From positions 61,884,044 through 61,948,043 of the forward strand of contig NC_082637.1 of the NCBI RefSeq assembly GCF_030936135.1: 64,000 bases of DNA, read 5' to 3'. Made by a program: the position numbers and the translations under genes. The notes under the pieces were generated by a model, which saw nothing but the letters and a program-made list of their open reading frames with translations, was not told where the DNA came from and ran no database searches. Source of the stretch: Gavia stellata. Its lineage: Eukaryota > Chordata > Aves > Gaviiformes > Gaviidae. This document shows, one piece after another, positions 34,271 to 48,112 of the stretch (position 1 is its first letter; each line of letters begins with the position of its first letter).

Positions 34271-37200
34271 CCTTCCACATACTCTTACTGCAGCCATTGT
34301 GGAATGTAATTTTGTATCTGCCAGCTTAAACCCTTTGCTCATCTCCTGGATCTACTTATGTCTGCGGTCTTGATTCCTACCATACATTTCATGCTCATTA
34401 TACTGCTTTCCTCTTTCTCACTCTTCTTCATCTTACTCCAACTTCTTTCCATATTTTTCTCCCACCCAATCACAGTTGAATCTTCAATGTAGTTATCCAA
34501 ATGGCTACTTCCTGTCTGTTGACCTCCTGTTGTAAATTCCTATTCTATTATTCTTCCCAGTTAGGCTTTTCTTGTTTTCAAGCTGGTGCTTGCTCAGTTT
34601 GTTTAGTGCATGATGTCTGTCACTTCTTTGACAGTGATTAAAAACATATCCCATGGTGTTAAAGAATGCAAGAACTCTTCCTCAGACCTGCTTTCAATAA
34701 TTTGCGGAATACCTTAGTGGTGGCATCGGGAGTTACTAACAGTCAATGAATTTTTCTCACAGAAGGGCTTAAATTTTTATTTTTTTTCTAAATTGTTAAC
34801 TGCTAGCATCTGCAGCATTCTCTAGCAAGGAGCTCCACAGCTTAACTGCAAGTTGTTTGGAAATAACTTTTTTTGTGTGTGTTGTTTTTGCTTTGCACCT
34901 GCCGCCTAGTACTCTCTTTTGATTCTTACTGTGTTGGAAAAGAGTAAACAGTCGTTTCTCATTTACCTGTTTCATGTCACACACAGCACAACTCTGTCAT
35001 ATTCTCCTCTGTCTTTTCTCCATAAGAAATAGTTGAACCTAAGTGCTGTCATCACCGTATTGACTGCTTAGTCTACTCTTTTCTTAACAAATGTCATTTA
35101 TGTTCCTGTAATGTCTTTTTTCTGTCAGCCTAGTCCCTCTGCTGTCTCTCTACAATTCCTGGTCTGTATAGGGGAAGTAGTATACCTAAAGGATTCTTTA
35201 CAGTCAGCATAGTGACTAGAAGAAAGAACTGCCATAAAGAGTAGAAACAAATCCTCAGTTTGATCCCTCAAATCTGCCCAAAAAGATTGTCAGTTGCTTT
35301 TTATTCTACAGTCCATCTTTGTTCTCAAAAAATCTAGTGATGAACTCTTTCCTGGAATTCAGCCTTCAAGACAAGGCACTGGAAAAAGAAGATTTCCCTT
35401 CCAACTCAATATTCTGAACATCAGTATAAGCCAACCATCGGGATACCATGGCTAAGCTACTACCCCCTGAAATTTAGTAGTAGATTTAGGACCATATTAT
35501 ATGTTTAAAAATATGTATACATCAAACATATATATGTATACATACACTAAAAATATATAAAATCACACACAAACACATATATACAAACCTATATAAAACT
35601 AAAGAATGTACATGCACCAAGTTTGAATTTCAGAAATAAAATTATTCTTTAATTTGTTTGCATTTTTGTCTATACAGAAACTTAGGATCGTTCCAAAGAC
35701 AGTTGCAAAGGAAACGTGTCTGTTTCACTGAATAATGGCCCCTTCAGATTAAATTCTCAGCATTCTTTTGATAGTGTAAAGCTGAAGGCCTAACAAGAAA
35801 TAATAAAATTCCACAACACATTTAATAGGTCTACTTTCTAATGAATAGTAGAAAGTATTTCTTTAACGTGTCTTGAATTTCTGTGCTAGGTTTGTAGGGT
35901 TTAAAAAAATAATGATTTTAATAAATTTGTAACTAGTTGATTTACTCTTTAATTTTTATTCTGTTAAAACCTATTGAGAAACACATACAGGATCCTAAAC
36001 AAACACCTCCAAAGTAGACAGGAAGTCTTGCTTCTTTATTGTGTTTATTCTATATGCTTAAAAAAGCATGACAAGAAAATAATTATGCATCTGCTGTCAA
36101 CAGAAACTGTAACAATGAGTGGTGTTTAAAATGGTTAAAAAATCAATGTTGATTATATGTCTTTCTTACGGACTAGGTGAACTTAGCTGTATGAAATTGA
36201 TGTTTTAAAACCGTTGAGCAGGAAACAAAATTAACATCAACAGCAGGTGGCAGTGCTAGGAAGATCTGTGTTTCTGATGTGTGTAATCAGCCAGTGTTTG
36301 TATAGTGTCAGCTCTTCAACAAAAAGTAAGTTAAATACCACAAAATCAGTGAAGTCTTGTGATTTTGGGGTAAATAATAATGATATATTGGTCACAGCCT
36401 TGTTTCAAGAGGTTTCTTCTGCTGAAAATATGAAGTAGAACGTTTTATGAACTTATTTTCATAAGCAAGATTGTGTTTTGTTGTATAAGATAGCAAGTTT
36501 ATTCTGTGCTTGCTTTTAGATGGAATTGTGAATGATTGTTTACAGTTTATATAAGAATAAATAGAGAAAATGAGTGAAAGTAAAAACTGATAGTATAAAT
36601 TCGGTTATAAAATTTCAGACATGCCAACATCACAGTTCATGGTAATTCTGATGCCATTATTACAGATTTGTCACATCTTTGCTAATGCAGTGCTCTTTAT
36701 CAAAGGTCATGAATCTGTTGATGTTTTACAGAGCATTTAAAAAAAAGTTACTGAGACAGTTTATCTCAAAGACCCTATTTTGGCTTTCCCTTGTATTGTT
36801 GTGCTAAATTACATTTATATGTTTAATTACAGAACAAATTGCTAAGCTTGTTTATTAATTTTGTCTTAATTGGCCCTTGGTGCAATTTACTGCTATTTAT
36901 GGCAGCTTTAACCTCTGCCAATGGCTAGCATCTTGCAAGGAGCTGCGCAGCTAGAGATGACATTGCGGAGGTTCAGTGTGCTTGTGTTTCTGTTGGTTGG
37001 CCTAAAAATCATTCCAGCAGCAGAGAATGGTGGGATCCTAAGTGCAGGGAGGACAAGACTGGTTATAGCTGATGACCGTCCCCAGGCACACTTCTCAAGC
37101 ATTGTTCTGAGGTTTCTGTAGAAGCCTGCTGTATGTTGGTGAAGTGTTCCCACCACGCTTCTTAAAAGAGAAAATTAGTGAAATTAGTAAAAAATTCAAA

Positions 37201-40200
37201 GGTAAGACAAAGGGAGTTTAGAATGTTATATTCAGAAGTTACAGGCCCTCTTATGGCACCGGTGCAGAGTCAGTGTATGTTAACTTTTTTGAGTGCAGTT
37301 TTATTGTAAGAAGTGAATTAGGTCCTGTTGTTTCTGGTGTGTCCAATCATATGACTTCCCAATGTTGTCAGCTGTATGGACCACTAAGTCTGCCTTGATT
37401 CTGCCTTATCTAGTGAGAGGAAGAAGGTTGAAGAAACCTAGGGAAAAGATACAATATAAAAATATTGTGTCTAAGTTGCATTCTTTCAAGGTTTTCATAA
37501 AGTGTCAGCTGATCCTTAATATTCTGCTTTGAATTCAAATTGTCTTACAAGTTTTCAGTAGACGACAGATTAATATGGTTAGCAATAATAGTTTAAGGGG
37601 CTCCTAATGGCTGTGTCATTTAGAGAAGAAGAAAAGAGATGTTAGGTACGTGTCTTACAGATGATCTGTTTTTCAGTAAAACTTACCCACTGAAATACAG
37701 GACTATCAACTCTGGCCTTTGGTAATCTATGTATTAAATTAAAGCACAGCTCTTTTCAAATCAGTGTGATGAATCAATTTGTACACATTTCAAGGAGGGC
37801 TGCTTTTGGTATTGAATTTGCACTGCAGTTAAAGCATCTTTTCTGTATAATTAAATCTGTATTTGTTGACTTCTTCACTGAGTTGAAACTGAGTTTAAAA
37901 AGCAGAAATGTAAGTTAAAGCAAAAATATACAAATGTATTACTTTTCTTAAAAAAAGATACTGAGATTCTCTTTTCTTGTATTAAATATAATAAGTGAGA
38001 AAGCTTAAATCAAAACATAGCATACCCTGCTATCTCAGATGTTTTAACTAAATATCTGAAAAAATTAATGTTATATTTAAACAATTTCAAGGTTTTCACA
38101 GAAGTACTAAGTTGCTTTCAATCAGCACCTCTTGGTTTTTACCCATTTCTTTAGTGGTGTTTTTGACCAGGCAAAGAGTTTGCCTGTACTGCCTTCTAGG
38201 TATTCCTGAGCTTTTTAAACAGCTGTCTCTGTACTAGTGAACTCTTAATTGCAACAGCAAAGCCCAGCTGAGAGCTAGGTTAAACTGGCTGGTTATGAGC
38301 ATGGTTCCAGTTAGACTGCTAGCACCTGAACTAGCTCATGTAAAGCTGGTAGTGTTACCTAACGATAAAGCATGTGTGATAGTGTTATGCTACGCATGTT
38401 GCAATATGTATTGAAGTGATGTTTGGAATACATGAAAGATTTAGATGTTAATATCTATTTGTGTCAAAGGAATCCCAGCAACAAATAGTGTATATGAATC
38501 AGTGGTAACAGTTAATGGTTAATCATGCAGTTTTGTCTGAGTGTGGACAAGTTAGGGGAGATGTTACAAACACAAATAATTGTTCACCATTGCAAATTAG
38601 CAGCATGGTCTGAGAACCTCAGTCAATAGAAGATGGCCATGAGACTTGAGGTAGTACAAACCAGTGGATCAGTCCAATTTCTGAAGAGCTTAAAGCAAAC
38701 AAAAATAACATCCCAGATAAAATGATTTCATGTGTAAACAAATCAATTTTTGACATTTTATGTGCTAGTTCAATTTTTAATAAAAATACATGGTTTGCAA
38801 TACATAAGCAAGGGAGTGTGTATTTATCTGGTTTTGCGTGTGTGTAAGGTAGTGACAACAAGAACGCTTGTATATATGCACAATACAGAGGAACTGATGC
38901 TTTTCTTGTCCTACAAAGCATGCAAAATAGGTTGAAGGACAGAAAATCAATGTGTGTGTGTTTTTATCTCTTTATATACACATACGTATGATATGCATTT
39001 GCTTTGGGTATATATATATTAGTTCCAAATTTGTCATCTGTAGTTTAAAGTCTTAAACATGTACAGAATCTGTATAGTACGTGATCTTGAGTGTGATTTA
39101 CTCTTTCTTTGCAAATGCTAAATGATGTTTTATTTTTGAAATGTCAGTTCAGATGGTTTGTTTAATTGAAATCTGACACAAAACAGTACTTGCCAGGGAA
39201 AGCTTTTCATTCTAATTACTGTGGAGAGCCATTTGCAAAAGATGAAGAGGAAAAGTATCAGGATAAAAACAAGTTAATGTACCCTGTGAATGTTCTCATA
39301 ATCTCCAGTTACACCTAAAAAGCATTAGGAAATTTAAGTTAAGTATTTGCATTGATTACAGGAAGACTGTGGAAGAATGTCCAAATGAGGTGAGGTGTTT
39401 GGTGAAAAAAAAAAAAAAAAGGCATAGGCAATAATTACTAAATGTTTTAAAAAAAATGTTTATTTTACAGCAAAGAAGTCATTCAGGTAGTTGATAGACA
39501 TTGGAACTAGGAAGCTAGGTATGAAAGTATAAGAATTTTGCTCATAAGCCTAAAAGGTTATATGCTAGAGTTTCCTCATATGTGCAAATTTAGGAATGTT
39601 ATAACACACATAAGAGGGGAGAGATTGTAGCTTATTTTTAGGACCATAATATGTACAAGTAAAACTCATAATTTTCAGGAACATGAAGTCATTATGCTGT
39701 AATACTGAAACAGTAGCTTTAACAGTATTAATACGTGTGGTATTTGCTAAAATGTTTTTTTAACTATATGCTACAAAGCCGATTAATTCTATCCTTGTAA
39801 CCAAAATCTTGCTTCTTTTTTGTTTGACACTATTCGGTGTAGCATGTCTGTTGAACAGTGACCTATCTGTAACTTAGCATGGAATTGTAAGGAAAAATGT
39901 TACTTATAGAAGCCTAGGATCAGGCCCCTTTCTGTAAATTCTATATAAATGCTTGAGTTGGTGTATGTTGGTTTTAATGGTAATCCATTTTAACTATTAC
40001 AAAGACAATGTTGTAATCAATTGTTATGGGAGCACAGGTTTATTCAAAACAAAGAATGGGGTTAATTCTGTTTTTGGAAATGGTTCAAGTGCTGTGCGCT
40101 GCTGAATGAAATACATTTATTAAAACAACTGCATGCAATTCATGGTACAGATTGTCTGAAAAACTGGTAATAGCATGCAAAAAACACCCTTGTTTTGTCA

Positions 40201-43200
40201 GTCAGCAAAATCTTTTTTTAATGGGGAGATGCCACATGTGTATAAATCTGTCAACTCATTTTGAGTATATACACCTCTAAAACCAGACCTTTATGTCCTG
40301 TTAGTATAAATTAACAGCACAATATGACTACTTACAATCTTTAGTAGAAGTTAATCAGATATAATCTTCTCTTTGTTTTGGTGTGATAGTTTATAGCAAA
40401 TTACAAGAATTCTACCATCTCAGAGTGCATCTGTCTGACACAGGCACACTGCAGACCAGCTGCAAGCTTTTCCGTGTATATCCAATGCGAGCATCCCTTA
40501 ACACTCTGTAAGACATCTACCAATCCTTCTGGCTTAGGGTAAGGATGTGTTTGCTCTGAATACTTTCATCTAATTGGGAGCAGTAATTTGAATTGTGCTT
40601 TCATTGCTTCTATCTCATCCAGAATTCTGAACTTGCTTGCAACTACTTTTTGAGGTATAGTCATGGGTTTTTTTTCTTTTTATGGTTAGGATTAATTCTT
40701 GGCTGGTGAGTTCACATTCTTTTCACATTCTTTTTTGCTTCTTTTCTCTAACTTTTGGACTTGGTTGTCATTACTTTGTGTTCTAGTTACATCAGAAAAT
40801 CCAGACAAAATCATATTCAATATTGTGCAAACTACATTAAAATTGTGCTAAGCTAAGAGGTATTGCAGTCTGTCCTCAGCAGGTGGAGTGGGCTTTGAGA
40901 TTTCAGGTACCTCAGAGAGCCATTTATTGATTATGTGTAAGTAAGTATCATGTTAATGGAGAGATGGCATGAGTGACCTTGATTACAACAGAATTCTCAT
41001 GAAACCACATACTACCTGCACAATAATAACATGGTGACAATGTACTTAAGGTGTTAATACCTTAATTAAAATTTATATCAGTGTCTTCAGCTTGTGTGGC
41101 ACGAAGTAAAAGAGAGCTGCAATATCTGAGAAAATAGGTAAAAATACATTTAATAAAAGGTCTCGCTTGCATTGACAGGAAAGCCAAGAAGGGTTTGAAT
41201 ACTTAAAAATATGCTTTTTTGCCACCAGAGGGTGCACAACGCACAAGAATAGCAAAAAGGGGTGCAAAATCCTTCGCTACTTGCATGCTCCGCAAAAGCC
41301 CAGAAAAACATGTCTAAGGAACCTTATATGTTTAACATTTCAAGGATCATTCAGAGTTTCCCAGAGCATTTCTCTGAGTGTCTGAGTCCGCAGCTGACTG
41401 TACTCAGGGCAGATTTAATGGTAGCTTTCTTTACCCAAATCCTCTGAAAAACAAGTTGTCACTGTTTATTCTTGCAAACCTAAAATGTGCCTAAAACTCT
41501 TTAAAAGTACTGGAAGCAAAGAAGAATTTAATTTACTATGATAGTTTTAGGTATTATTCCCTTTTGTACTCTGAACTTTGTAGGCACTTTGCATGAAATA
41601 TGACTAATCACTGAATGAGTAGAGTTTACCTATAAAGCTTCCAATAAGAATGTCACTTTTACTAGGTATTCCCTACATATCTGCAGGGAACATTTGATAG
41701 AATGAAAAATGGAAGTGTAATAGCAGGTGATGCATAGGTTTATGGACCATAAAGTACTCTACCTTTTTTAAATTACTGTGTAATTTGAATTATTGAGTGT
41801 CGTTATTCTCATCTGTTGGGTTTGATCCTTGTTCCTGCTTGGTGTCCAAGTACATGTTATGTGGTATTGTCCTCTGAATGGTGTTGCTTTTCTGAATTTA
41901 GATTTGGGTTCCAGAAACACATGAAATAAGAAATTAGGAGTGAAGTTGTCTAAAATATTAACAGATTTTTTTGGTCTTTACACCGGTTGATGTGACGCAT
42001 TCCAGGCACCCTTTAATACTTCATTTTCTGTCTTTCAACAGATTAAAGGATCTCTGGTGGAAGCAAGACATATGCCCAGAACCAGTTGGAGGATATGTGA
42101 AACGTATGGCTACATGGAGTGCTCATTTTCTTACGGTATTCTTCAGAGGCCCGTATCTTTGGCCTGGGGGCTTCAGCTGTAAAGATTTCATATATCGAAC
42201 AATAGCGTGAGGGCTGCTAGCAATAACCAGCCAGGGACTGAGATAATCTCTGTGCATTCTCTTCTACAACATTGTAAGGAAGGATAATTGCGAGGGACCC
42301 ATGGCCAGATGGGTTGAGCACACACAGTATTTGTATCTTCCCCTTTGCTGGCCCAGTCTAAGAGCAGGTCCCGTTTCTCCCTCTGTCTTGGCACCTTTGT
42401 TTTCCTGGAGCGAGGTATCAGTGCTGCCTTCTGACAGTGCCTTTTGTAAAAGGAAGGAAGCACAATTAGAAAAAAAAAAAAGGAATACTCTGACTAAACT
42501 GTATTATATAGTTTGATTATTTCAATGAAGGTAAAGTTTATTCCTTTCCCTCCCACTCCATCCTCTGTGTAGTTATATTTCAGACTGTCTGGTACTATGA
42601 GTATTCCTACTGTTAAACTTCACAGAGATCTCTGAGCACCAAAGAAGTGTTAAGTGGTCATGGAATTGGTCAACATCCTTACCACTCTGCATAAAGGCTT
42701 GCCATACTTAACACATCTTTATGCAGTGTGTAAATTCTGACCTAAAGCATGTCTTCCAGAGCTAAAAGAGCAATTCATTTCGTAAAACACTGGTTCTGCA
42801 ACCGTTCTTCGGAGACTGAGAGCTCCTGTCAACCAGTGCCACACGGAGTGGGTTTTTCACTATATAATAGATCACTGAGCACACCACATTTGTTTCATAT
42901 AAAACTTTAGGACATAATTGCTTATGGCTTTCATCACTATTATCTTATGATGCATTTTAATTTGTCTTATGGAGTTGAAAGGCTCTGTGTGCCCTTACCA
43001 ATAATCTTGAATCATTCAGGCCACTTGGTTTAAGTTGTTTGAAATACATTGTAAGCAGCTGCAGGTACAAACTACAGTGCTGAAAGAAAAAAAAAAATCA
43101 AAACAATACTAAGTCCATTAAAGACTGTTAATGATATGCACCATTTTATCATGAGAACAAAGCAAACATTGGGAAGGAGTAGAGACAGGGAAGATGAAAG

Positions 43201-46200
43201 CAGGAGGCACATTTTCAGCATGTTAGAAAAATGATTGAAGAAGATTCAAGAAAATTCTTCACTGCTGTTCTTTCCTCCCTGTTTGGAGGGTGGAGGGAAA
43301 AAGTCCTTTCTTAAAAGAGGCAGAGGTTGTCCTTTTACAGATTTTCTGTATTTTTTTTTAATGTCGACATTTGCATTAGAGTGTTTTAGGAGGCACAAAG
43401 TAGCAGGAACACAGAAAATAGCTGCCCAAAAATTCATTTAGGAAAAAGGAGAGGAGGAAGCAAATGCAGTAATACCCTTTTCACCTATATACTTGTACTC
43501 TTTTTTTTTTTCCTTTCCATCTTTCTTCTGCTCACACCTGCTTCCCACTGTTTGTCTTTTCCTTAGTTCTGCCATGATGATTCATGATCACCCTGTACAC
43601 TGTCAGGATCTTAGTAAGTGGCTCACACACTGACTGGCCCAGGAGCTGAGTCAGACCTGTGAAGTAGAGAGGTCATTCTTCTGATCTTTGCATTGTGTAG
43701 CTACTGGAGCTGAAAGGGTACAGGGAAGAGTTCTTCTTTCAGGGAATGAACTGTGCTGTGATTATGGAACTGATTAAGCTTTAGTGACCGCTCGACTGTC
43801 TGTCTAGGGAGCCATGGTCTGGCATTCCTAAATAGTATGAGGTCTAAGCGGCATAGAATTCACAAAATCTGAAAAGCCATAGTAACTACAATATCTGAAT
43901 TAAACATAGTAGGCTATATGAATGTATATATCATCTATTCTATGCAGTTTCTTCATACAATTCCAAATCAGAGAATAAAGAAAAGGAAGAGACTGAAGAC
44001 ACAATGAAAGGAGGGGTCTATGTGGCTTTGTAATGTTGTGCAGTCCATCAACACCATTTGGAAGCTGTTTTATATTAGAGCACTTCAAACTGCAGTGTGA
44101 GCAAAGGCATCATAAACTTTTTCCTGTGTGTTTTGCCTCTCAGAAAGCATACTACGCTCTTCAGAAAGCATAGCACATAGTTTAGCACAAAGGTTTCAGC
44201 TTGTCACAAATGAAGAACTTGTGCTTTTTTTCTCTTTGTAAGAAAAGATTTGATGTTTCAGGAGTTTCGTGCCAAATCTAGGCATGGAACAAAATTGAAG
44301 GTAATTGTAAACTAGACCTGAGGTGTGCAGCATAGCCTATCATTTAAAATGGCTAGTGACTGCTTTGGGGCTACAGTGGTGCTGCAAAGTGTCTGCAGGA
44401 TCACTGAGAATTATAACCTGTGCTTCTAGATTTATAAGAAACCTCCTATTTTTGATACATTGGGAATAGTTTTGCAGACAGTTCTTTCCCTAATGCTTTA
44501 ATGTTTTTTTACAGAAACAGGATGGCTTGTTGCCCATATTTCTTGAGATGTGTTGGGGTTTTTACCCAATGCAAATCAGGATGGTTCAAGAATGTCATCT
44601 GTTGTGCTCCTGTATTTTGTATAGTTGATTCTATAATTAGCTGTGCCAAATGTAAGCTTAGTGATTCTGTTTTTTTGAAGTGCTTGCCAGAAACATGTGA
44701 CTTATCATGTCTTTTATAAATGTACAGATATTGCCATGTGCTAGCAGCTTAAACTAGCATTTGCAAGTTGATGGTGTAACAGTTAAAGTACTAATGCGAT
44801 TATTGCACTAAGGGGTCCCAGAATGTAAAAGTTACAAACACTACGGCTAAGTCATTTTGCTAACATGAAAATAACATTTGGCCAAACATGCATAGTCTAT
44901 ATTAGTTCCAAATTTTTACTTTTTTAAGTCTATGCCTTCTGTAGAGAACCACGTCTGTTTCTTGACCTCTTCTACATAAATGTATGTGTTTTCTGAAGTA
45001 ATTTAATGTCTGACTTTGTAAGGTCCTGAGCAATCTACAACTGGATAATAAGAGACTTCTGAGCACGTGGTAGAGAACGACCCAAAATGTTATTATACTG
45101 AGACCTTTTAGTCAGCTATTGCATTTCACATCAGAGGATAAGGCATTTTGCTAGTAGCTGAAGTGATGCTTTAATATAACCTTTGCGAAATTATGGGAAT
45201 GTTAGAATTAATTAGCTGACGATTTTTAACTTTTTGAGATCCTTATGTAAGATGTTGTAGAAGAGAAATAATTACTTTGTGCTTGCAAGAATTTTTGCTC
45301 ATAGTAAATGAATAAAAGATTATGGTGAATCATTATGTAGCAATTCCAAAAAATCATGATTAAGGTAGAAGAATTAAAGAAAATTTTCCTTTAATGTAAT
45401 TAATAACTTAAGATTGTGATGATTGGTACCAAGAGGGAGTATTGTATGTCTTTGACATGGCAACACATTTTAAAGGTTTACGTAGGGAAAAAAAAGCACG
45501 TCCTTTTTCACTATACACACCTATTATCCATTTTATTTGAAAATGTAAAATATACAAAATTTATTAAAACTAGATCATTCCCGTGATTGCTAATATTGTT
45601 TTTATTAAGGATGGATATGGTCAGAGCATCTAAATTGCATTATGATTAATGAGGAGAGACAGGTGAATATTTTTGACTTGTAGCTCCCTTCACTAAACCT
45701 GCTTTTGCATTAAAATACCCATTGCAAGCTAGTTATAGGACATTTTAATATAATACTATTATAAATAAGTTAAATGAGCTCTGCATTAGAAGTAGAACCT
45801 GGAATAGAGCCAATCTTTCCTCATGCCTACTCTATCATGCTTTTTAGAGGGAGCCTGCCTTTTTCAGTCATAGTCTTCATAGCCTCACTGAAAATATTAG
45901 TTACGGTCTTCTCTCTAGTGTGAGATTGGAGTTAGACATATGAGAACAAGCTTTATTGTTCAGACTTGCCTCCAGAAAGGAAAGGTGCTCATAACCATTC
46001 ATCTTTTCCCTTTCCAGAAGAAAAACCTGTAAAGTTCCCATGCTGTGACTGTGAGGCTCCCTCTTTACACCTCACCTCCTAATTATCTGACACAGAGATT
46101 GACTGTAGCACATTCCCAGCACAGCTCTACAATATCTCTCTGCCTTTTGACTATTTCTGAAGTGAAAGGTACCAGGTTGCTGCACTACAGCCAGGCCTGT

Positions 46201-47869
46201 ATCTCTTAGAGAGAAATCCAAGGTCAAAGAAGGTTAACTGAGGGTACATTTCCAAGGCATCAGGCTGGCAGTATGGTTGCTGTCCATCCATCAGTTGACC
46301 TGTCTAGTCTGAAGGCATACCCATCCTATAGCTGCACATATATGCATATCTGTCCTGTGGCTGTAGAAAGCCACATGCCTTTCCTGCAGCTTTTTTACCT
46401 GGTCAAATGCTTGGATTCTTGTACATCAGCATTCAGGTAAGTTGGAAAGCCTTGGCAAGCAGGAACTAAAATAGAACTTGAAAAGAGAATAAGTCAAACT
46501 GTGTCTTGAAAAGAACTTTAAAACATACTTCGGGTTTTTTTACTCCTTGGAACAAAAGGTTTGCTGGATTGTTGTCAGGTGTAAATGGATATAATTTGTG
46601 AGTACAAAGAGATGCATGCACGTTTGTTGACTCATTGCAGTAGTGAGACAAGTAATGATTTTAGTTAGATTGTAATAAAAACTAAATGTCTTCCCCCCAC
46701 CCAGGCAAATTCATGGTCAGATTAGTCAAAAGGGATAAATAATTCCTTTCTACCTATTGATATGGATTTTTCCATTGCTTCATACATATAAAGAAAGGAA
46801 ACTGACTACTAATGAACACACTGAGCATCTTTAACTATGAAAAGAACATTTTAAAAGCAGAACATAGATGTGGGTTCTGCACAAGGAACAATCTGAATTT
46901 CCAATCAGAATAACAGAATTGAGGTGGTCCAGACATGCCTGGTTCCTTCTCAGTTCTGATGGCCTTGTGGGAGGCTTATGTTCTTTGATCCAGCTGTGAA
47001 CAGAATAGGACATTTTCTTTTTGTCTTTAGATTATCAGTTTTTTCTGTGTATGTTCCTGGCTATAGAGGCCTTTTACATATCCAGGAGAAGGAAGTGAAG
47101 AGGTGTGTTTGCCTCTATATGCACACTCATTCCATCTTGCAGGGTGAGTGACGTGGCATTATCCCATGGGAGGAAAGGCAGGATTCAGAACATCTGTACA
47201 AGAATGTTTTTATACATTCTAGAATGTGTTTGACCTGATACTGTATATTTAATTATTTAACATACTGAGAATTTTGTGCCTATAATCTTTGTCTATTCCC
47301 TTGCTGAAGAGGGTTATGGAATAAAGACTGGGAAGTGAAAAGGAAATTAAGTACCCCATACTCACAGGCTCTTTCATAATCCCTACTTATGTTTTTTAAT
47401 TATTTATTATTACTGTATATTGGCCTAGTATTTAAGCACATCTTCAGTCCAAGCCAGTCCTAAGTTTGTTGGTACAAGGCTACCCCAAAGCTCTATTTCA
47501 GTAACCTCTGTTTTATACTAAAGCCAGATTGTGATTGATAGTTTTAAATACAGCGAAGATCTTGGTAGTAGTAGAAACACCTGACTTGATGTTCAGCTTG
47601 AGAAGACTTGCTTATGGCCTGAACTAAGATCAAGAAGAAATAACAGATATTGGAGAGGCTATTACTATTATAATAGAGTGATTCAGGCAATCCAATTTAA
47701 TTTGATTTTTTTTTCTGTTTTCTGTTATAATTGCAGATACCTTGCAAACATGCCATCCTTTTTGTTTGGAGTCTCTAATCCATGCTTCACTGAATCCAAT
47801 CCACTTGTATTTGAATAGTCCTGGACGTTTCTTGCATTGATGTATGTCAGTGGAATGCAGGAAACAGGA
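34271..47869. other. Long gene-poor intergenic stretch
   Basis: About 13.6 kb with no gene or young repeat that I can recognise. It includes an AT/CA-rich microsatellite patch (35505-35590), a slightly GC-richer segment open on both strands (36908-37156), a 16-17-bp oligo(A) run near 39404 and several short imperfect duplications (for example 44148-44175). Confidence 0.55.
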
Positions 47870-48112
47870 CTGCAAAGAACTCTTTGGGTCATCAAGTACA
47901 GACGTCTGCTATCACATCTGAGCACATCATATAATCCTGTTCATCAGCCTATCAAACTGTATATTAAAAACAGGCTTATTTATTCGCCTGCATCTATAGG
48001 ATGACTGTTCTGGAATGCTGTTCCAAGTTTGATTCTTCTGAATGTCAGAGAGTATGAATTGGAGAATCTGTCCTTTTATCTGATGTGAAACTATTACTAC
48101 ACATAAAATCAC
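47870..48112 (-). mobile_element. Old, diverged CR1-like LINE remnant
   Basis: Word order resembles the 3' region of ancient CR1 subfamilies on the opposite strand: aactctttgggtcatcaagt, then catcagcctatcaaact, then ggaatgctgttccaagtttg. It is heavily mutated and has no open frame. Confidence 0.4.

Noticed and set aside
35505..35590. AT/CA-rich patch as a possible regulatory or replication element
   Set aside because: It is simple microsatellite sequence with no further structure.
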